Assembly (NCBI RefSeq): GCF_050717515.1
Contig: NZ_JBOITL010000036.1
Location: forward strand, 124,001 to 188,000
DNA from: Clostridium_AD sp050717515
GTDB lineage: Bacteria > Bacillota > Clostridia > Clostridiales > Clostridiaceae
Direction of reading: 5' to 3'
Length of the DNA: 64,000 nt
Positions 1 through 8,772 of the stretch are shown one piece after another. The notes under the pieces were generated by a model. The model was given only the letters and a program-made list of their open reading frames with translations, was not told the origin of the DNA and searched no databases. Position 1 is the first letter of the stretch. Each line of letters begins with the position of its first letter. The position numbers were made by a program, and so were the translations under genes.

Positions 1-820
1 TAACATCTTTATTTACTACTTCTTTAAATACTTTTTTAATTAGTGCTTCATTTACAGCTATAACATCTTCCTCTTCCACAAAGGACATTTCTATATCTAC
101 TTGTGTAAATTCAGGTTGCCTATTTGCTCTTAAATCCTCATCTCTAAAACATCTTGCAATTTGGAAATACTTATCATATCCAGACACCATTAATAATTGT
201 TTGAACAATTGTGGTGATTGTGGAAGTGCATAAAAGTTTCCTGGGTAATTCCTACTTGGAACTAAATAGTCACGAGCACCTTCTGGAGTACTTTTGGTAA
301 GCATAGGTGTTTCTATTTCTAAAAAACCATTTTCGTCTAAAAAGTCACGAATTACCTTAGCTGTTTTATGGCGTATCATAAGAATTTTTTGCATATCTGG
401 TCTTCTTAAATCAAGATATCTATATTTTAGACGTATATTTTCTGATGCATCTAAACCTTCTTTTATATATATAGGTGGAGTTTCTGATTGGGACAATATC
501 TTTATACTTTCTCCTTTAAGCTCTACTTGCCCTGTTGGCATATTCCCATTAGGAGATTGTCTTTTAATTATTTCTCCAGTTACAGCAATACAGTACTCTG
601 GTTTGACTAAATCTGCCTTTTCAAAAGCTTCTTTATCTATTTCTTCTCCAAATACTACCTGTAGCATTCCTGTTCTATCTCTTAAATCGATAAAAACAAG
701 GCCTCCTAAGTTTCTTTTTGTCTGAACCCAGCCCATTACTGTTGTTTTATTTGTTATATGCGTTTCACGAAGATCGCCACACATATTGGTTCTCTTTAAA
801 CCGTTTAATGCTTCTGCCAT
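1..820 (-). CDS. aspS: Aspartyl-tRNA synthetase, C-terminal part cut by window edge
   Basis: Charges tRNA-Asp (and tRNA-Asn in species that use the transamidation route) with aspartate in the cytoplasm. The reverse-strand reading frame starts at the ATG at 818-820 and stays open to the window edge, giving about 273 residues. It begins MAEALNGLKR and contains the OB-fold anticodon-binding domain (VMGWVQTKRNLGGLVFIDLRDR), followed by class II catalytic signatures: RYLDLRR, a TPEGARDYLVPSR loop, LPQSPQLFKQLLM and the motif 2 region FQIARCFRDEDLRANRQPEF. The normal length is near 590 residues, so about half is missing because of the window edge. It is the last gene seen of the hemZ-hisS-aspS run. 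Confidence 0.96.
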   Translation of the reverse strand, partial: MAEALNGLKRTNMCGDLRETHITNKTTVMGWVQTKRNLGGLVFIDLRDRTGMLQVVFGEEIDKEAFEKADLVKPEYCIAVTGEIIKRQSPNGNMPTGQVELKGESIKILSQSETPPIYIKEGLDASENIRLKYRYLDLRRPDMQKILMIRHKTAKVIRDFLDENGFLEIETPMLTKSTPEGARDYLVPSRNYPGNFYALPQSPQLFKQLLMVSGYDKYFQIARCFRDEDLRANRQPEFTQVDIEMSFVEEEDVIAVNEALIKKVFKEVVNKDV

Positions 821-840
821 TTTGTTCCCTTCCTCTCTTA

Positions 841-877
841 AATGTTAACCCTAACCCTTGAGTTAAGGGTTAACATT
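841..877. repeat. Intercistronic inverted repeat, hisS-aspS
   Basis: Perfect 12-bp arms AATGTTAACCCT (841-852) and AGGGTTAACATT (866-877) with a 13-nt loop sit exactly between hisS and aspS and touch the hisS stop codon. No clear T-run follows on the minus strand, so this is more likely an mRNA-stabilising or processing hairpin than a full terminator. Confidence 0.6.
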
Positions 878-2130
878 TATGCTTTTACTATATTAATAAT
901 TTCTTGTAAATTATCTAATTTTATTTCAAGCTGTTGTCCATCAGACATTCTTTTAATTTTAGCAATTCTCGTTTTAATTTCATCTTCACCTAAAATAATT
1001 GTATAGTAGGCTGCAATCTTATTAGCATATTTCATTTGAGCCTTTACACTTTTCTCCATATGATCGCATTCACATTTTATTCCCTTTTCTCTAAGGGAAT
1101 TCACAATTTTAATTGCTTCATATTTTGATTGCTCATTCATTGAGCCAACATAAAGTTCCATGTATTTTTCTTTAGGTATTTCTATTTTATTTTCTTCTAG
1201 TGCCATTAATAGTCTTTCAATTCCCATACCAAATCCCATAGCTGGTATATCTGGTCCACCTATTTGTTTAATTAAATTATCATATCTTCCACCACCACAA
1301 AGTGCAAGACCATTTTTGTCAAGCACTTCAAATACAGTTTTGGTGTAATAATCAAGTCCTCTTACTATAAGTGGATCCACATCAAAGTGTATATCCATAA
1401 CTCCTAGGTAATTTTTTAAACTTTCAAAGTGAGTAGAACATTCTTCGCAAATGTAATCGGATATAATTGGTGCACCACTAACTATCTCCTTACAACTATT
1501 AACTTTACAATCTAAAATTCTTAGTGGATTTTTTTCGAATCTGCTTTTGCAAGTTTCACAAAGAGCTTCATATTTATCCCCTAAAAATTCTTTTAATGCA
1601 TCATTATATTTTTTTCTACAACTAGGACATCCCATACTGTTAATTTTTAATTGAACACCTTCTATTCCAAGCTCTTTATATACTCTCATAACAAGGCTAA
1701 TTACCTCAGCATCAACAGAAGCTTCTTTAGCTCCGCAAACCTCAACCCCAAACTGATGATGCTCCCTAAATCTTCCCTTTTGCATTTTCTCATATCTGAA
1801 ACAAGGGGTAAAGTAATATAACTTTGTAGGTTGCATCTCATTAAAAAGTCCATTTTCTATAAATGATCTTACTGCAGGTGCTGTTCCCTCTGGTTTTAGT
1901 GTAATACTTCTTCCACCCTTATCTTCGAAAGTGTACATTTCTTTTTGAACTACATCTGTAGTTTCTCCTACTCCTCTTTTAAACAATTCAGTATGTTCAA
2001 ACATAGGTGTTCTAATTTCGCGGCATCCATATACAGAACATAATTTTCTAAATAAACTCTCTACATACTGCCATTTATAAATATTTTCAGGTAATATATC
2101 TTTTGTACCCTTCGGAGCTTGAATATCCAT
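877..2130 (-). CDS. hisS: Histidyl-tRNA synthetase
   Basis: Class II synthetase that attaches histidine to tRNA-His. It has 417 residues, the usual bacterial length. Visible signatures are the N-terminal QAPKGTKDILP, motif 2 at residues 111-128 (FRYEKMQKGR then FREHHQFG), the histidine-specific loops GLDYYTKTVFEV and CGGGRYDNLI, and motif 3 GFGMGIERLL. A four-cysteine cluster (CPSCRKKY, CETCKSR, CEEC) lies in the insertion domain around residues 168-230. The ATG is preceded by AGGAGGTATAAA. It sits 51 bp downstream of hemZ and directly upstream of aspS, the common clostridial arrangement. Confidence 0.98.
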   Translation of the reverse strand: MDIQAPKGTKDILPENIYKWQYVESLFRKLCSVYGCREIRTPMFEHTELFKRGVGETTDVVQKEMYTFEDKGGRSITLKPEGTAPAVRSFIENGLFNEMQPTKLYYFTPCFRYEKMQKGRFREHHQFGVEVCGAKEASVDAEVISLVMRVYKELGIEGVQLKINSMGCPSCRKKYNDALKEFLGDKYEALCETCKSRFEKNPLRILDCKVNSCKEIVSGAPIISDYICEECSTHFESLKNYLGVMDIHFDVDPLIVRGLDYYTKTVFEVLDKNGLALCGGGRYDNLIKQIGGPDIPAMGFGMGIERLLMALEENKIEIPKEKYMELYVGSMNEQSKYEAIKIVNSLREKGIKCECDHMEKSVKAQMKYANKIAAYYTIILGEDEIKTRIAKIKRMSDGQQLEIKLDNLQEIINIVKA

Positions 2131-2151
2131 TTTATACCTCCTTTTATTTCT

Positions 2152-2185
2152 TTGATAATGGAAAGTTAAAACTTTCTATTATCAA
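2152..2185. repeat. Intercistronic inverted repeat, hemZ-hisS
   Basis: TTGATAATGGAAAGTT and AACTTTCTATTATCAA form a near-perfect hairpin (one internal mismatch) overlapping the hemZ stop codon, upstream of the hisS ribosome site. It matches in position the hairpins at hisS-aspS and queA-tgt and probably tunes expression within the operon. Confidence 0.55.
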
Positions 2186-3609
2186 CTATATAAAGTTTCC
2201 AGCAGAGCAATTTTCTTTTCTATCATCTCATCTATCCTTTTTATGTACTCTCTAACATCCTTAATATTTGCAAACCTCTCATGCCTGTTTTCCTCTAAAA
2301 AAACAACTTTACAAACAGCGTCTGCCCCAAGTGCTATAACTGTCTGTTTTTCTTCAATCATTTGAATATTATATATTCCCTCTTTACCCTCTGTTTTGTA
2401 TCCAACATTTTCCATATTACCCACCATATTTTTCTGCCTATACATATAATAAGGTTTCATATTAAGTTTTTTAGATAATTCAACCGTGTGCTCATACATT
2501 TGGTTTAATTCTTCTTGACCAGGAATTACAAACCTATAGTTATTAAGCATCTTTTCATGGAGCTTAGAAGCTCTTTTTATGGACAATCCATGAATTGTAA
2601 TACTATCGGGTTTAATTTCAAATATTTTATCACAAGTTTTTATTATATGTGAAATTTTCTCCCCAGGTAGCCCTACTATTAAGTCCATATTTATATTATC
2701 AAAACCTAATTTCCTTGCCATATCAAATTTTTGGGTAACACTATCTACGGAATGAGTTCTACCAATTAATTTCAAGGTATCATCATTCATAGTTTGAGGA
2801 TTAATGCTTATTCTATGAACCCCATACTTTTTCATAGTAGTTAACTTATTAAAAGTTATACTGTCAGGCCTTCCACATTCTACCGTAAATTCACGTACAC
2901 TATTATTCTGAGTAAAAGCTTCATAAATACATTTCATTATAAATTCAAATTGCTCATCATTTACGGAAGTTGGGGTACCACCTCCAAAGTAAACACATTC
3001 AATATTTAGCTTCTTTTCTTTGATGTAATTACTTATCTCTTTAATCTCATGAGATAATGCCTCAAGGTAAGGCTGTACTATATCTCTGCAACTTTCTATA
3101 GGATTAGACGCAAAAGAACAGTATAGACACCGTGTAGGACAAAATGGCATTCCAATATAAACACTTATATTGTCTTTGTTTTTATTAACAATATTTCTCT
3201 CAAATTTTGCAACATCAATACAAAGTCGTGCTTTATCTTCTCTTGCAACATGCTTTTCTTTGAACTGCGCTATGATAGCTTCCTCCGAAAATCCCTCTTG
3301 TAATAGTTCAAGAGCTTTTTTAGAAGGCCTAATTCCTATTAAAGTGCCCCAAGGCAACTGATTTTCTGTATTCTTTGAAAAATATAAAAAAATAGCTTTT
3401 TTTACTTCGTCCTTTAGTTTATAAGAATTATCAACTTTGTATTCAAAACTTTCAGAGCCTTTTTGCACAGTTACTATATTTTCCTTCACTTCAATATTAA
3501 AATCATAATTTTCTTCTACAAATTTAATATCAGGGAATAAAAAAAACAAATTAATCATTTGATATACATCATAATTAAATTCTGCATTATTTAATTTTAC
3601 CTTAATCAT
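2182..3609 (-). CDS. hemZ: HemZ-type radical SAM protein (coproporphyrinogen dehydrogenase family)
   Basis: Predicted oxygen-independent coproporphyrinogen III oxidase-like enzyme. The 475-residue protein has an N-terminal extension of about 150 residues, typical of clostridial HemZ, then a radical-SAM core. The CxxxCxxC cluster ligands are Cys157, Cys161 and Cys164 (CPTRCLYC), followed by YFGGGTPTS, VECGRPDS, INPQTMND and NMDLIVGLPGE, all typical of the HemN/HemZ family. The ATG has AAGGAG seven bases upstream. It probably works in anaerobic haem synthesis, but HemN-like proteins include other activities (haem chaperones), so the exact reaction is inferred from family and neighbourhood. Confidence 0.9.
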   Translation of the reverse strand: MIKVKLNNAEFNYDVYQMINLFFLFPDIKFVEENYDFNIEVKENIVTVQKGSESFEYKVDNSYKLKDEVKKAIFLYFSKNTENQLPWGTLIGIRPSKKALELLQEGFSEEAIIAQFKEKHVAREDKARLCIDVAKFERNIVNKNKDNISVYIGMPFCPTRCLYCSFASNPIESCRDIVQPYLEALSHEIKEISNYIKEKKLNIECVYFGGGTPTSVNDEQFEFIMKCIYEAFTQNNSVREFTVECGRPDSITFNKLTTMKKYGVHRISINPQTMNDDTLKLIGRTHSVDSVTQKFDMARKLGFDNINMDLIVGLPGEKISHIIKTCDKIFEIKPDSITIHGLSIKRASKLHEKMLNNYRFVIPGQEELNQMYEHTVELSKKLNMKPYYMYRQKNMVGNMENVGYKTEGKEGIYNIQMIEEKQTVIALGADAVCKVVFLEENRHERFANIKDVREYIKRIDEMIEKKIALLETLYS

Positions 3610-3664
3610 TTTAACTCCTTACGAACCATAGTTTATAAAACCCTTAGTACTATAACGCCCTATA

Positions 3665-4273
3665 TTAATCTTGTAAAAAAGGGTTGCTTAATTTTTCATT
3701 GTTTATTGTGCTACTTGGTCCATGACCAGGATACACTATAGTGGATTCAGGAAGACATAAAAGCTTTAATTTTATACTCATAATTATAGTATTGAAATCT
3801 CCTCCTGCAAAATCTGTTCTTCCAATGGAACCTGCAAAAAGAGTATCCCCAGTGAAAACACAGTTTTCAACTTTAAAGCACATACCTCCAGGCGTATGAC
3901 CTGGTGTATCTAAACAAGTGAATTCTAAGTTCGATATTTTTATTACATCCCACTGCCTTAATAACTTATCTGCCCCACCTTCAATAAGAGGACCAAACAA
4001 ATACTCGCCCTTTGCTATTAAATCATCGTCTGCTTTGCTTATACATACTATTGCATTTGTGATTGCTTTTAACTGAGCCACACCGGTGGTATGATCTAGA
4101 TGTCCATGGGTCAAAAGTATATATGTAACTTTCGCACCCATATCATCTATAGCGAGAGAAATATCATCCACGTCTCCACCTGGATCCAACACTACAGCTT
4201 CTTTTGTAATCTCATCCATTACAATATAACAATTTGATCCATATATTCCTGTAACAAGTGTTCTAATTTCCAT
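3665..4273 (-). CDS. Metallo-beta-lactamase-fold hydrolase, GloB-like
   Basis: Small MBL-fold hydrolase of 202 residues. It carries the zinc motif THGHLDHTTG near residues 55-64, then DTPGHTPGG, FTGDTLFAGSIGRTDF and a C-terminal YPGHGPSS, a full set of metal ligands of the glyoxalase II-like family (YcbL/GloB type). The usual substrate is a thioester, but family members vary widely, so no substrate is assigned. The ATG lies after TAGGAGGATTAAA. Ten bases separate it from dtd, so the two are co-transcribed. Confidence 0.85.
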   Translation of the reverse strand: MEIRTLVTGIYGSNCYIVMDEITKEAVVLDPGGDVDDISLAIDDMGAKVTYILLTHGHLDHTTGVAQLKAITNAIVCISKADDDLIAKGEYLFGPLIEGGADKLLRQWDVIKISNLEFTCLDTPGHTPGGMCFKVENCVFTGDTLFAGSIGRTDFAGGDFNTIIMSIKLKLLCLPESTIVYPGHGPSSTINNEKLSNPFLQD

Positions 4274-4283
4274 TTTAATCCTC

Positions 4284-4730
4284 CTAGAAGTCTTTCTTGC
4301 TCTCTATAATTAAGGTTACTGGTCCATCATTTTGTATAAAAACCTGCATATCTGCCCCAAAATCTCCAGTTTTAACCTCACCTAATACATCGTTGCACTG
4401 TTTAACAAACTCTAAATATAATATTTGGGCGTCCTCTCCACCAAGGGCTCTCATGAAATTCGGTCTTCTGCCTTTTCTACAATCTCCATATAGTGTAAAT
4501 TGAGAAACTACAAGCATTTCCCCACCTACGTCTATCAGGGACTTATTCATTTTTTCATCTTCTTCAAATATCCTAAGGTTTAATATCTTATCAACTAGGT
4601 ATTTTACATCATCCTGCGTATCTTCTTTGCAAATTCCTAGGAGAACATTTAACCCAAATCCTATTTCACTCCGTAATTCACCATTTACTTCAACCTTTGA
4701 TGACTTTACTCTTTGTACTACTGCTCTCAT
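4284..4730 (-). CDS. dtd: D-aminoacyl-tRNA deacylase
   Basis: Hydrolyses the ester bond between tRNA and D-amino acids (and mischarged glycine), keeping D-residues out of proteins. The 148-residue length is standard. Signatures are the start MRAVVQRVKSSKVEV, SQFTLYGDCRKGRRPNF with the SQFTL active-site motif, and the C-terminal NDGPVTLI with the Gly-Pro motif that enforces chirality. It lies directly after relA in the usual relA-dtd-MBL order. The ATG follows TAGGAGATGG. Confidence 0.97.
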   Translation of the reverse strand: MRAVVQRVKSSKVEVNGELRSEIGFGLNVLLGICKEDTQDDVKYLVDKILNLRIFEEDEKMNKSLIDVGGEMLVVSQFTLYGDCRKGRRPNFMRALGGEDAQILYLEFVKQCNDVLGEVKTGDFGADMQVFIQNDGPVTLIIESKKDF

Positions 4731-4763
4731 AAATATCCATCTCCTAAATAGAAAAAGTAACCT

Positions 4764-6947
4764 TTAGTTTTTTATTCTGTATACTTCTATTACACCAGAC
4801 AATTTAGTGATTTTCTTTTGTAATTCCTTCAAATGCTCTGTATCAGAAACCCTTAGCTTTATATTTATTAAAGCCACATTATTTTTTAGTGTTTTTGCGT
4901 TAATTGAGTATAACTGGGTTTTTGTTACTGTTATTACCTCCATTATATCGGACAATAAGCCATATCTATCATCTGCTTTAATTTCAATCTCAGTAATATA
5001 ACCTTTTCCCTCTGAAGTTCCCCAGCTTACCTCAACCACTTTATTAATTTCATTTTTCATTAATGCTTCAACATTTTTACAATCACGCCTATGAACAGAA
5101 ACTCCACGTCCCTTAGTTATATAACCTATTATTTCATCTCCTGGAACTGGATTACAGCACTTAGCAAATCTTACAAGTACATTGCCCTCACCCTTTACTA
5201 TTAGCCCCGAAAAATCCATTTTCTTTTTCTCATCTTTAGCTGCAGTCTTGGTTATTTTTTGTTCAATGTCCTCAATTGTTAAATTTTCTGTTTTATTTTT
5301 ATTTTCAAAAACCTCTCTCAATCTATTAACTACAGTTGAAGGCATAATATCTCCTACTCCAACATAAGCAAATAAATCATCTAAAGCTTTAAAATTATAT
5401 TTCTTGTATATTTTTTCTATGGCTTCACCCTTGGCAATTTCTCCAAAATTATGTCCTTGTCTCTTGGATTCTTTTTCTAATACTTCTTTACCTTTCTCAA
5501 TACTCTCATCTCTCTTAGCCTTTTTGAACCAAGATTTAATTTTACTTTTAGCTTGATTACTTTTTGTAATGTTAAGCCAATCAATATTAGGGCCCTTAGG
5601 CACAGGCGAAGTTACAATTTCAACTATTTCTCCGGTTTTTAGGTGATATTCCAGGGGCACCATTCTTCCGTTTACCTTTGCACCCATGCACCTGTGACCT
5701 ATATCTGTATGAATTCTGTATGCAAAATCAATTGGTGTTGCATCAAGGGGTAAATTAATAACCTCACCCTTTGGTGTAAATACAAAAACTTCATCTGAAA
5801 ACAAATCAATTTTAAACCCTTCCATAAACTCTTCTGCATCAAAGGTTTCTCCTTGCCATTCAAGAATATCTTTTAACCAGGAAAGTTTAGAATCTAAATT
5901 TTCATCATCACTGCCCTGGTCGCCCTCTTTATATTTCCAATGAGCAGCTATACCATATTCTGCGGTTTTATGCATCTCATAGGTTCTGATTTGAATTTCA
6001 AAAGGTTTTCCGTGGGGTCCTATTACTGTTGAATGTAATGATTGATACATGTTTGGTTTTGGCATTGCAATATAATCTTTAAATCTTCCCGGAATTGGTT
6101 TATAAACTGTATGCACTATACCTAGAGCTGCATAGCAATTTCCAATATCATTAACTAAAATTCTAACTGCTGTCAAATCAAATACTTGATCTATAGTTTT
6201 GTTTTTAGCAACCATTTTTCTGTAAATGCTGTAAAAATGTTTTGGCCTCCCATCAATGTCAGCCTCTATTCCTACAATATTTAAGTTAAATTTCAATTCC
6301 GATATTATGTTGCTGATATTTTCTTCTCGCTCAACTCTTTTTTCTGCAATTTTTCTTACTAAATTATAATATTCATTTGGGTTTAAATACCTAAGTGATA
6401 AATCCTCAAGTTCCCATTTAATTTTAGACATTCCAAGTCTGTGTGCAAGTGGAGCATAAATATCCAAAACTTCTTTTGCCTTTAGCTTTTGATTTGCAAC
6501 GGGCATATATTTTAGCGTACGCATATTATGAAGCCTATCTGCAAGCTTAATAAGGATAACTCTGATATCCTTTGCCATAGCAAGTAGCATCTTGCGAATA
6601 TTATCAGCTTGTTCCTCTTCCTTAGTCTTATATTTTATGAGACCAAGTTTTGTTACACCCTCAACTAAATTTGCTACTTCTATATTAAATTCCCTACTTA
6701 TATCTTCATAAGTATATACTGTATCCTCAATTACATCATGAAGCAAGCCCGCAACAATGGTACTAGTATCAAGCCCCATTTCTGCCAGAATACAGGCTAC
6801 CTCTAATGGGTGCACAATATAAGGCTCTCCTGATTCTCTCTTTTGCTCTTTATGTGCAGCATAAGAAAAATTAAAGGCCTTAACAATGAGCTCTTTATCC
6901 ATAATATTGCAATTATTTTCAATCTTATATAACAATTTTTCCAGCAT
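4764..6947 (-). CDS. relA: Bifunctional (p)ppGpp synthetase/hydrolase RelA/SpoT
   Basis: Long RSH enzyme of 727 residues that makes and breaks (p)ppGpp in the stringent response. The N-terminal hydrolase domain has the HD pair at His70-Asp71 (LLHDVIEDT) and HPLEV. The synthetase domain follows around residues 230-345 (KHFYSIYRKM, DLTAVRILV, YQSLHSTV, FEIQIRT). A TGS domain follows (VFVFTPKGEVINLPLDATPIDFAY), then a zinc-finger/RIS region with KCCNPVPGD and a C-terminal ACT domain. HD motif residues appear intact, so both activities are expected. A weak hairpin at 6972-6992 separates it from apt. The ATG follows TAGGAGTG. Confidence 0.98.
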   Translation of the reverse strand: MLEKLLYKIENNCNIMDKELIVKAFNFSYAAHKEQKRESGEPYIVHPLEVACILAEMGLDTSTIVAGLLHDVIEDTVYTYEDISREFNIEVANLVEGVTKLGLIKYKTKEEEQADNIRKMLLAMAKDIRVILIKLADRLHNMRTLKYMPVANQKLKAKEVLDIYAPLAHRLGMSKIKWELEDLSLRYLNPNEYYNLVRKIAEKRVEREENISNIISELKFNLNIVGIEADIDGRPKHFYSIYRKMVAKNKTIDQVFDLTAVRILVNDIGNCYAALGIVHTVYKPIPGRFKDYIAMPKPNMYQSLHSTVIGPHGKPFEIQIRTYEMHKTAEYGIAAHWKYKEGDQGSDDENLDSKLSWLKDILEWQGETFDAEEFMEGFKIDLFSDEVFVFTPKGEVINLPLDATPIDFAYRIHTDIGHRCMGAKVNGRMVPLEYHLKTGEIVEIVTSPVPKGPNIDWLNITKSNQAKSKIKSWFKKAKRDESIEKGKEVLEKESKRQGHNFGEIAKGEAIEKIYKKYNFKALDDLFAYVGVGDIMPSTVVNRLREVFENKNKTENLTIEDIEQKITKTAAKDEKKKMDFSGLIVKGEGNVLVRFAKCCNPVPGDEIIGYITKGRGVSVHRRDCKNVEALMKNEINKVVEVSWGTSEGKGYITEIEIKADDRYGLLSDIMEVITVTKTQLYSINAKTLKNNVALINIKLRVSDTEHLKELQKKITKLSGVIEVYRIKN

Positions 6948-6971
6948 GGCTTATACACTCCTAAAATCAAA

Positions 6972-6992
6972 GGCTGGTTTAATTAACCAGCC
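6972..6992 (-). terminator. Hairpin between apt and relA
   Basis: GGCTGG TTTAATTAA CCAGCC is a compact stem between apt and relA. On the minus strand it is followed by TTTGATTTT, only a weak T-tract, so it may act as a partial terminator that lowers read-through from apt into relA. Confidence 0.55.
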
Positions 6993-7076
6993 TATACTTT
7001 TTACTAATATTATATAATATTATGTAGAATTATGCAATTTGAATTTAATAATTTACTACATAAATTTAAATATGAA

Positions 7077-7595
7077 TTAAATATCGTACTTTACAAGAGA
7101 CATTATATCATAACCCTGTAATTTGTCTTTTCCATTAAGCTCCGTTAATTCAATTACAAAGTTTAAAGAAACAACCTCTCCGCCCATTTGCTCTATAAGT
7201 TTTGTTACTGCCGCTACTGTTCCGCCTGTAGCAAGTAAATCGTCTACTATAGCTACCTTTTGTCCAGGCTTTATAGCATCTTTATGAATTTCAAGTTTAT
7301 CTGAGCCGTATTCAAGATCATACTCAATTTTTATAGTTTCATAAGGTAACTTACCAGGTTTTCTAATTGGTACAAATCCTGCTCCAAGGGCATAGGCAAC
7401 TGGTACACCAAATAAAAATCCTCTTGCCTCTGGTCCTACTATAACGTCTATTTTTTTATCTTCTAAATATGCTACCATTCCATCTATAGTATACTTAAGG
7501 GCATTGTAATCTTGTAGCAAGGTAGTTATATCTTTAAAACTGATACCTTTTTTCGGAAAATCCTCTATTATTCTAATATTATTTTTTAAATCCAT
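7077..7595 (-). CDS. apt: Adenine phosphoribosyltransferase
   Basis: Purine salvage enzyme that joins adenine to PRPP to give AMP. The start is set at the ATG at 7593-7595 (MDLKNNIRI), because a run of G residues just upstream serves as ribosome site and the 25 upstream residues of the longer frame are unlike the family. The resulting 172 residues are standard. Signatures are FPKKGISFKDITTLL, GPEARGFLFG and the PRPP loop VAIVDDLLATGGT. It is the first gene of the apt-relA-dtd group and has its own promoter at 7691-7720. Confidence 0.96.
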   Translation of the reverse strand: MDLKNNIRIIEDFPKKGISFKDITTLLQDYNALKYTIDGMVAYLEDKKIDVIVGPEARGFLFGVPVAYALGAGFVPIRKPGKLPYETIKIEYDLEYGSDKLEIHKDAIKPGQKVAIVDDLLATGGTVAAVTKLIEQMGGEVVSLNFVIELTELNGKDKLQGYDIMSLVKYDI

Positions 7596-7690
7596 GATAA
7601 TTCCCCCCCCAAAAAAATAAAAATGAATGAGTGTACAAACGCCTAAGCATTTGATTATTTTTTTCATCAATACTACTTATTATACTGCCC

Positions 7691-7720
7691 ATTATATATT
7701 ATAATGAGCTATTTATGCAA
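7691..7720 (-). promoter_or_regulatory. Predicted sigma-A promoter for apt
   Basis: On the minus strand TTGCAT (7715-7720) and a perfect TATAAT (7691-7696) are separated by 18 bp, about 95 bp upstream of the apt start. This lies in the short gap after the recJ-like gene and would make apt-relA-dtd an independent transcription unit. Confidence 0.55.
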
Positions 7721-7740
7721 CACAAAGATTATGTATTATC

Positions 7741-8619
7741 TCACCTACCTATGAGACTATGTTTTAATTCTTTATCTAAGTACTTTGATATCTGTAGCGC
7801 TCTATTGCTATCTGAGGTAATAAATAACTCAACAACAATTTTAGCATTATCCATTCTTCCAACGGCATTAATTGTAGGCATTACTGTTAATGCTAATTTT
7901 GACACTGTATCTTCATTAATAATCAAAATATTATGAGTTTTTAGTAATGCACAAAACCCATAATTATTTGTGCTTTTTAATTGCTTTATGCCTTCCTGGG
8001 CAAATATCCTATTCTCACTCTCAAGCTTTGTTTTACTAGAAATAGTACCTATCATTACCAAATCCATATATTTGTTTATAGAATTCATCTTATAGTAGGA
8101 TGATATTGCTTGTGCTATCTTAAAGGTTACTCCGCAAGCGCATAGACCCTTGAAAGGGTAATTGCAGCCCTTCTGTTTTGGATTGACAACAATGGTGTCT
8201 GGAGCCATATTAACAGGTTCATGAAAATCTGTGATTATGACATCAATACCCATGTATTTGCATAATTCTATTTCATTGAAAGAATTTATGCCACAGCCTA
8301 AGGTTATTATAAGCCCCGGGCCTAAATATTTTATATGATTAGTAATATCACTTTCAGATAAATCACGACTTTCACTACATTCACCTGGTATAAAATACTC
8401 AACATCAGCATTTAGAAACTTAAGAACTAACATCAATAGGGAAATCGCTGTAATACTATCTACATCATAAAATCCATAAAGGACTATTTTTTCTCTCTCA
8501 TTTATAGCTTTGACAATTCTAAATAATGCAGCCTCCATCCCTTTTAATAAAAATGGATTATACATATTATAATCTATAAAGTCATTATTATTCATCTGCA
8601 TGTCTTTAAGATAATCCAT
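7741..8619 (-). CDS. Truncated RecJ-like protein with degenerate DHH motifs
   Basis: A 292-residue relative of the RecJ single-strand exonuclease core. It sits where clostridia usually carry full-length recJ (between apt and secF). Similarity is clear in YGFYDVDSIT (residues 48-57; family YGDYDVDGIT), ITDFHEP (129-135; family TDHHEP), IGTISSKTKLESENR (190-204; family GTIADVVPLVGENR) and NAVGRM. Key residues have changed: Asp to Phe50, motif II Asp to Gly in TLGCG, DHH to DFH, and the GTIAD Asp to Ser. DHHA1 and OB domains are absent, since apt's promoter follows at once. It is probably not a nuclease; it could be a decaying copy or a protein with a binding role. The frame is open and has a good start, so it is kept as a CDS. 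Confidence 0.75.
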   Translation of the reverse strand: MDYLKDMQMNNNDFIDYNMYNPFLLKGMEAALFRIVKAINEREKIVLYGFYDVDSITAISLLMLVLKFLNADVEYFIPGECSESRDLSESDITNHIKYLGPGLIITLGCGINSFNEIELCKYMGIDVIITDFHEPVNMAPDTIVVNPKQKGCNYPFKGLCACGVTFKIAQAISSYYKMNSINKYMDLVMIGTISSKTKLESENRIFAQEGIKQLKSTNNYGFCALLKTHNILIINEDTVSKLALTVMPTINAVGRMDNAKIVVELFITSDSNRALQISKYLDKELKHSLIGR

Positions 8620-8685
8620 TATAAAAACTCCTCAAAGTTAATAAAAAATAAAATAAATTTAAATTTCTTATTTAACAAAATTAAA

Positions 8686-8727
8686 AAAGACAAAGAAGTA
8701 ATTAATACATCATACTTCTTCGTCTTT
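8686..8727 (-). terminator. Terminator after secF
   Basis: Arms AAAGACAAAGAAGTA (8686-8700) and TACTTCTTCGTCTTT (8713-8727) pair with one mismatch. On the minus strand the stem is followed by a T-run, ending the scfA-to-secF transcript before the recJ-like gene. Confidence 0.75.
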
Positions 8728-8772
8728 AATTTTTAACTATTTGAGCCAAAGTGTAACTCCAGCAATTGCTTC

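Noticed and set aside
294..725. Plus-strand open frame of 143 codons
   Set aside because: It is antisense to aspS, which has full family similarity on the other strand; no ribosome site or family match.
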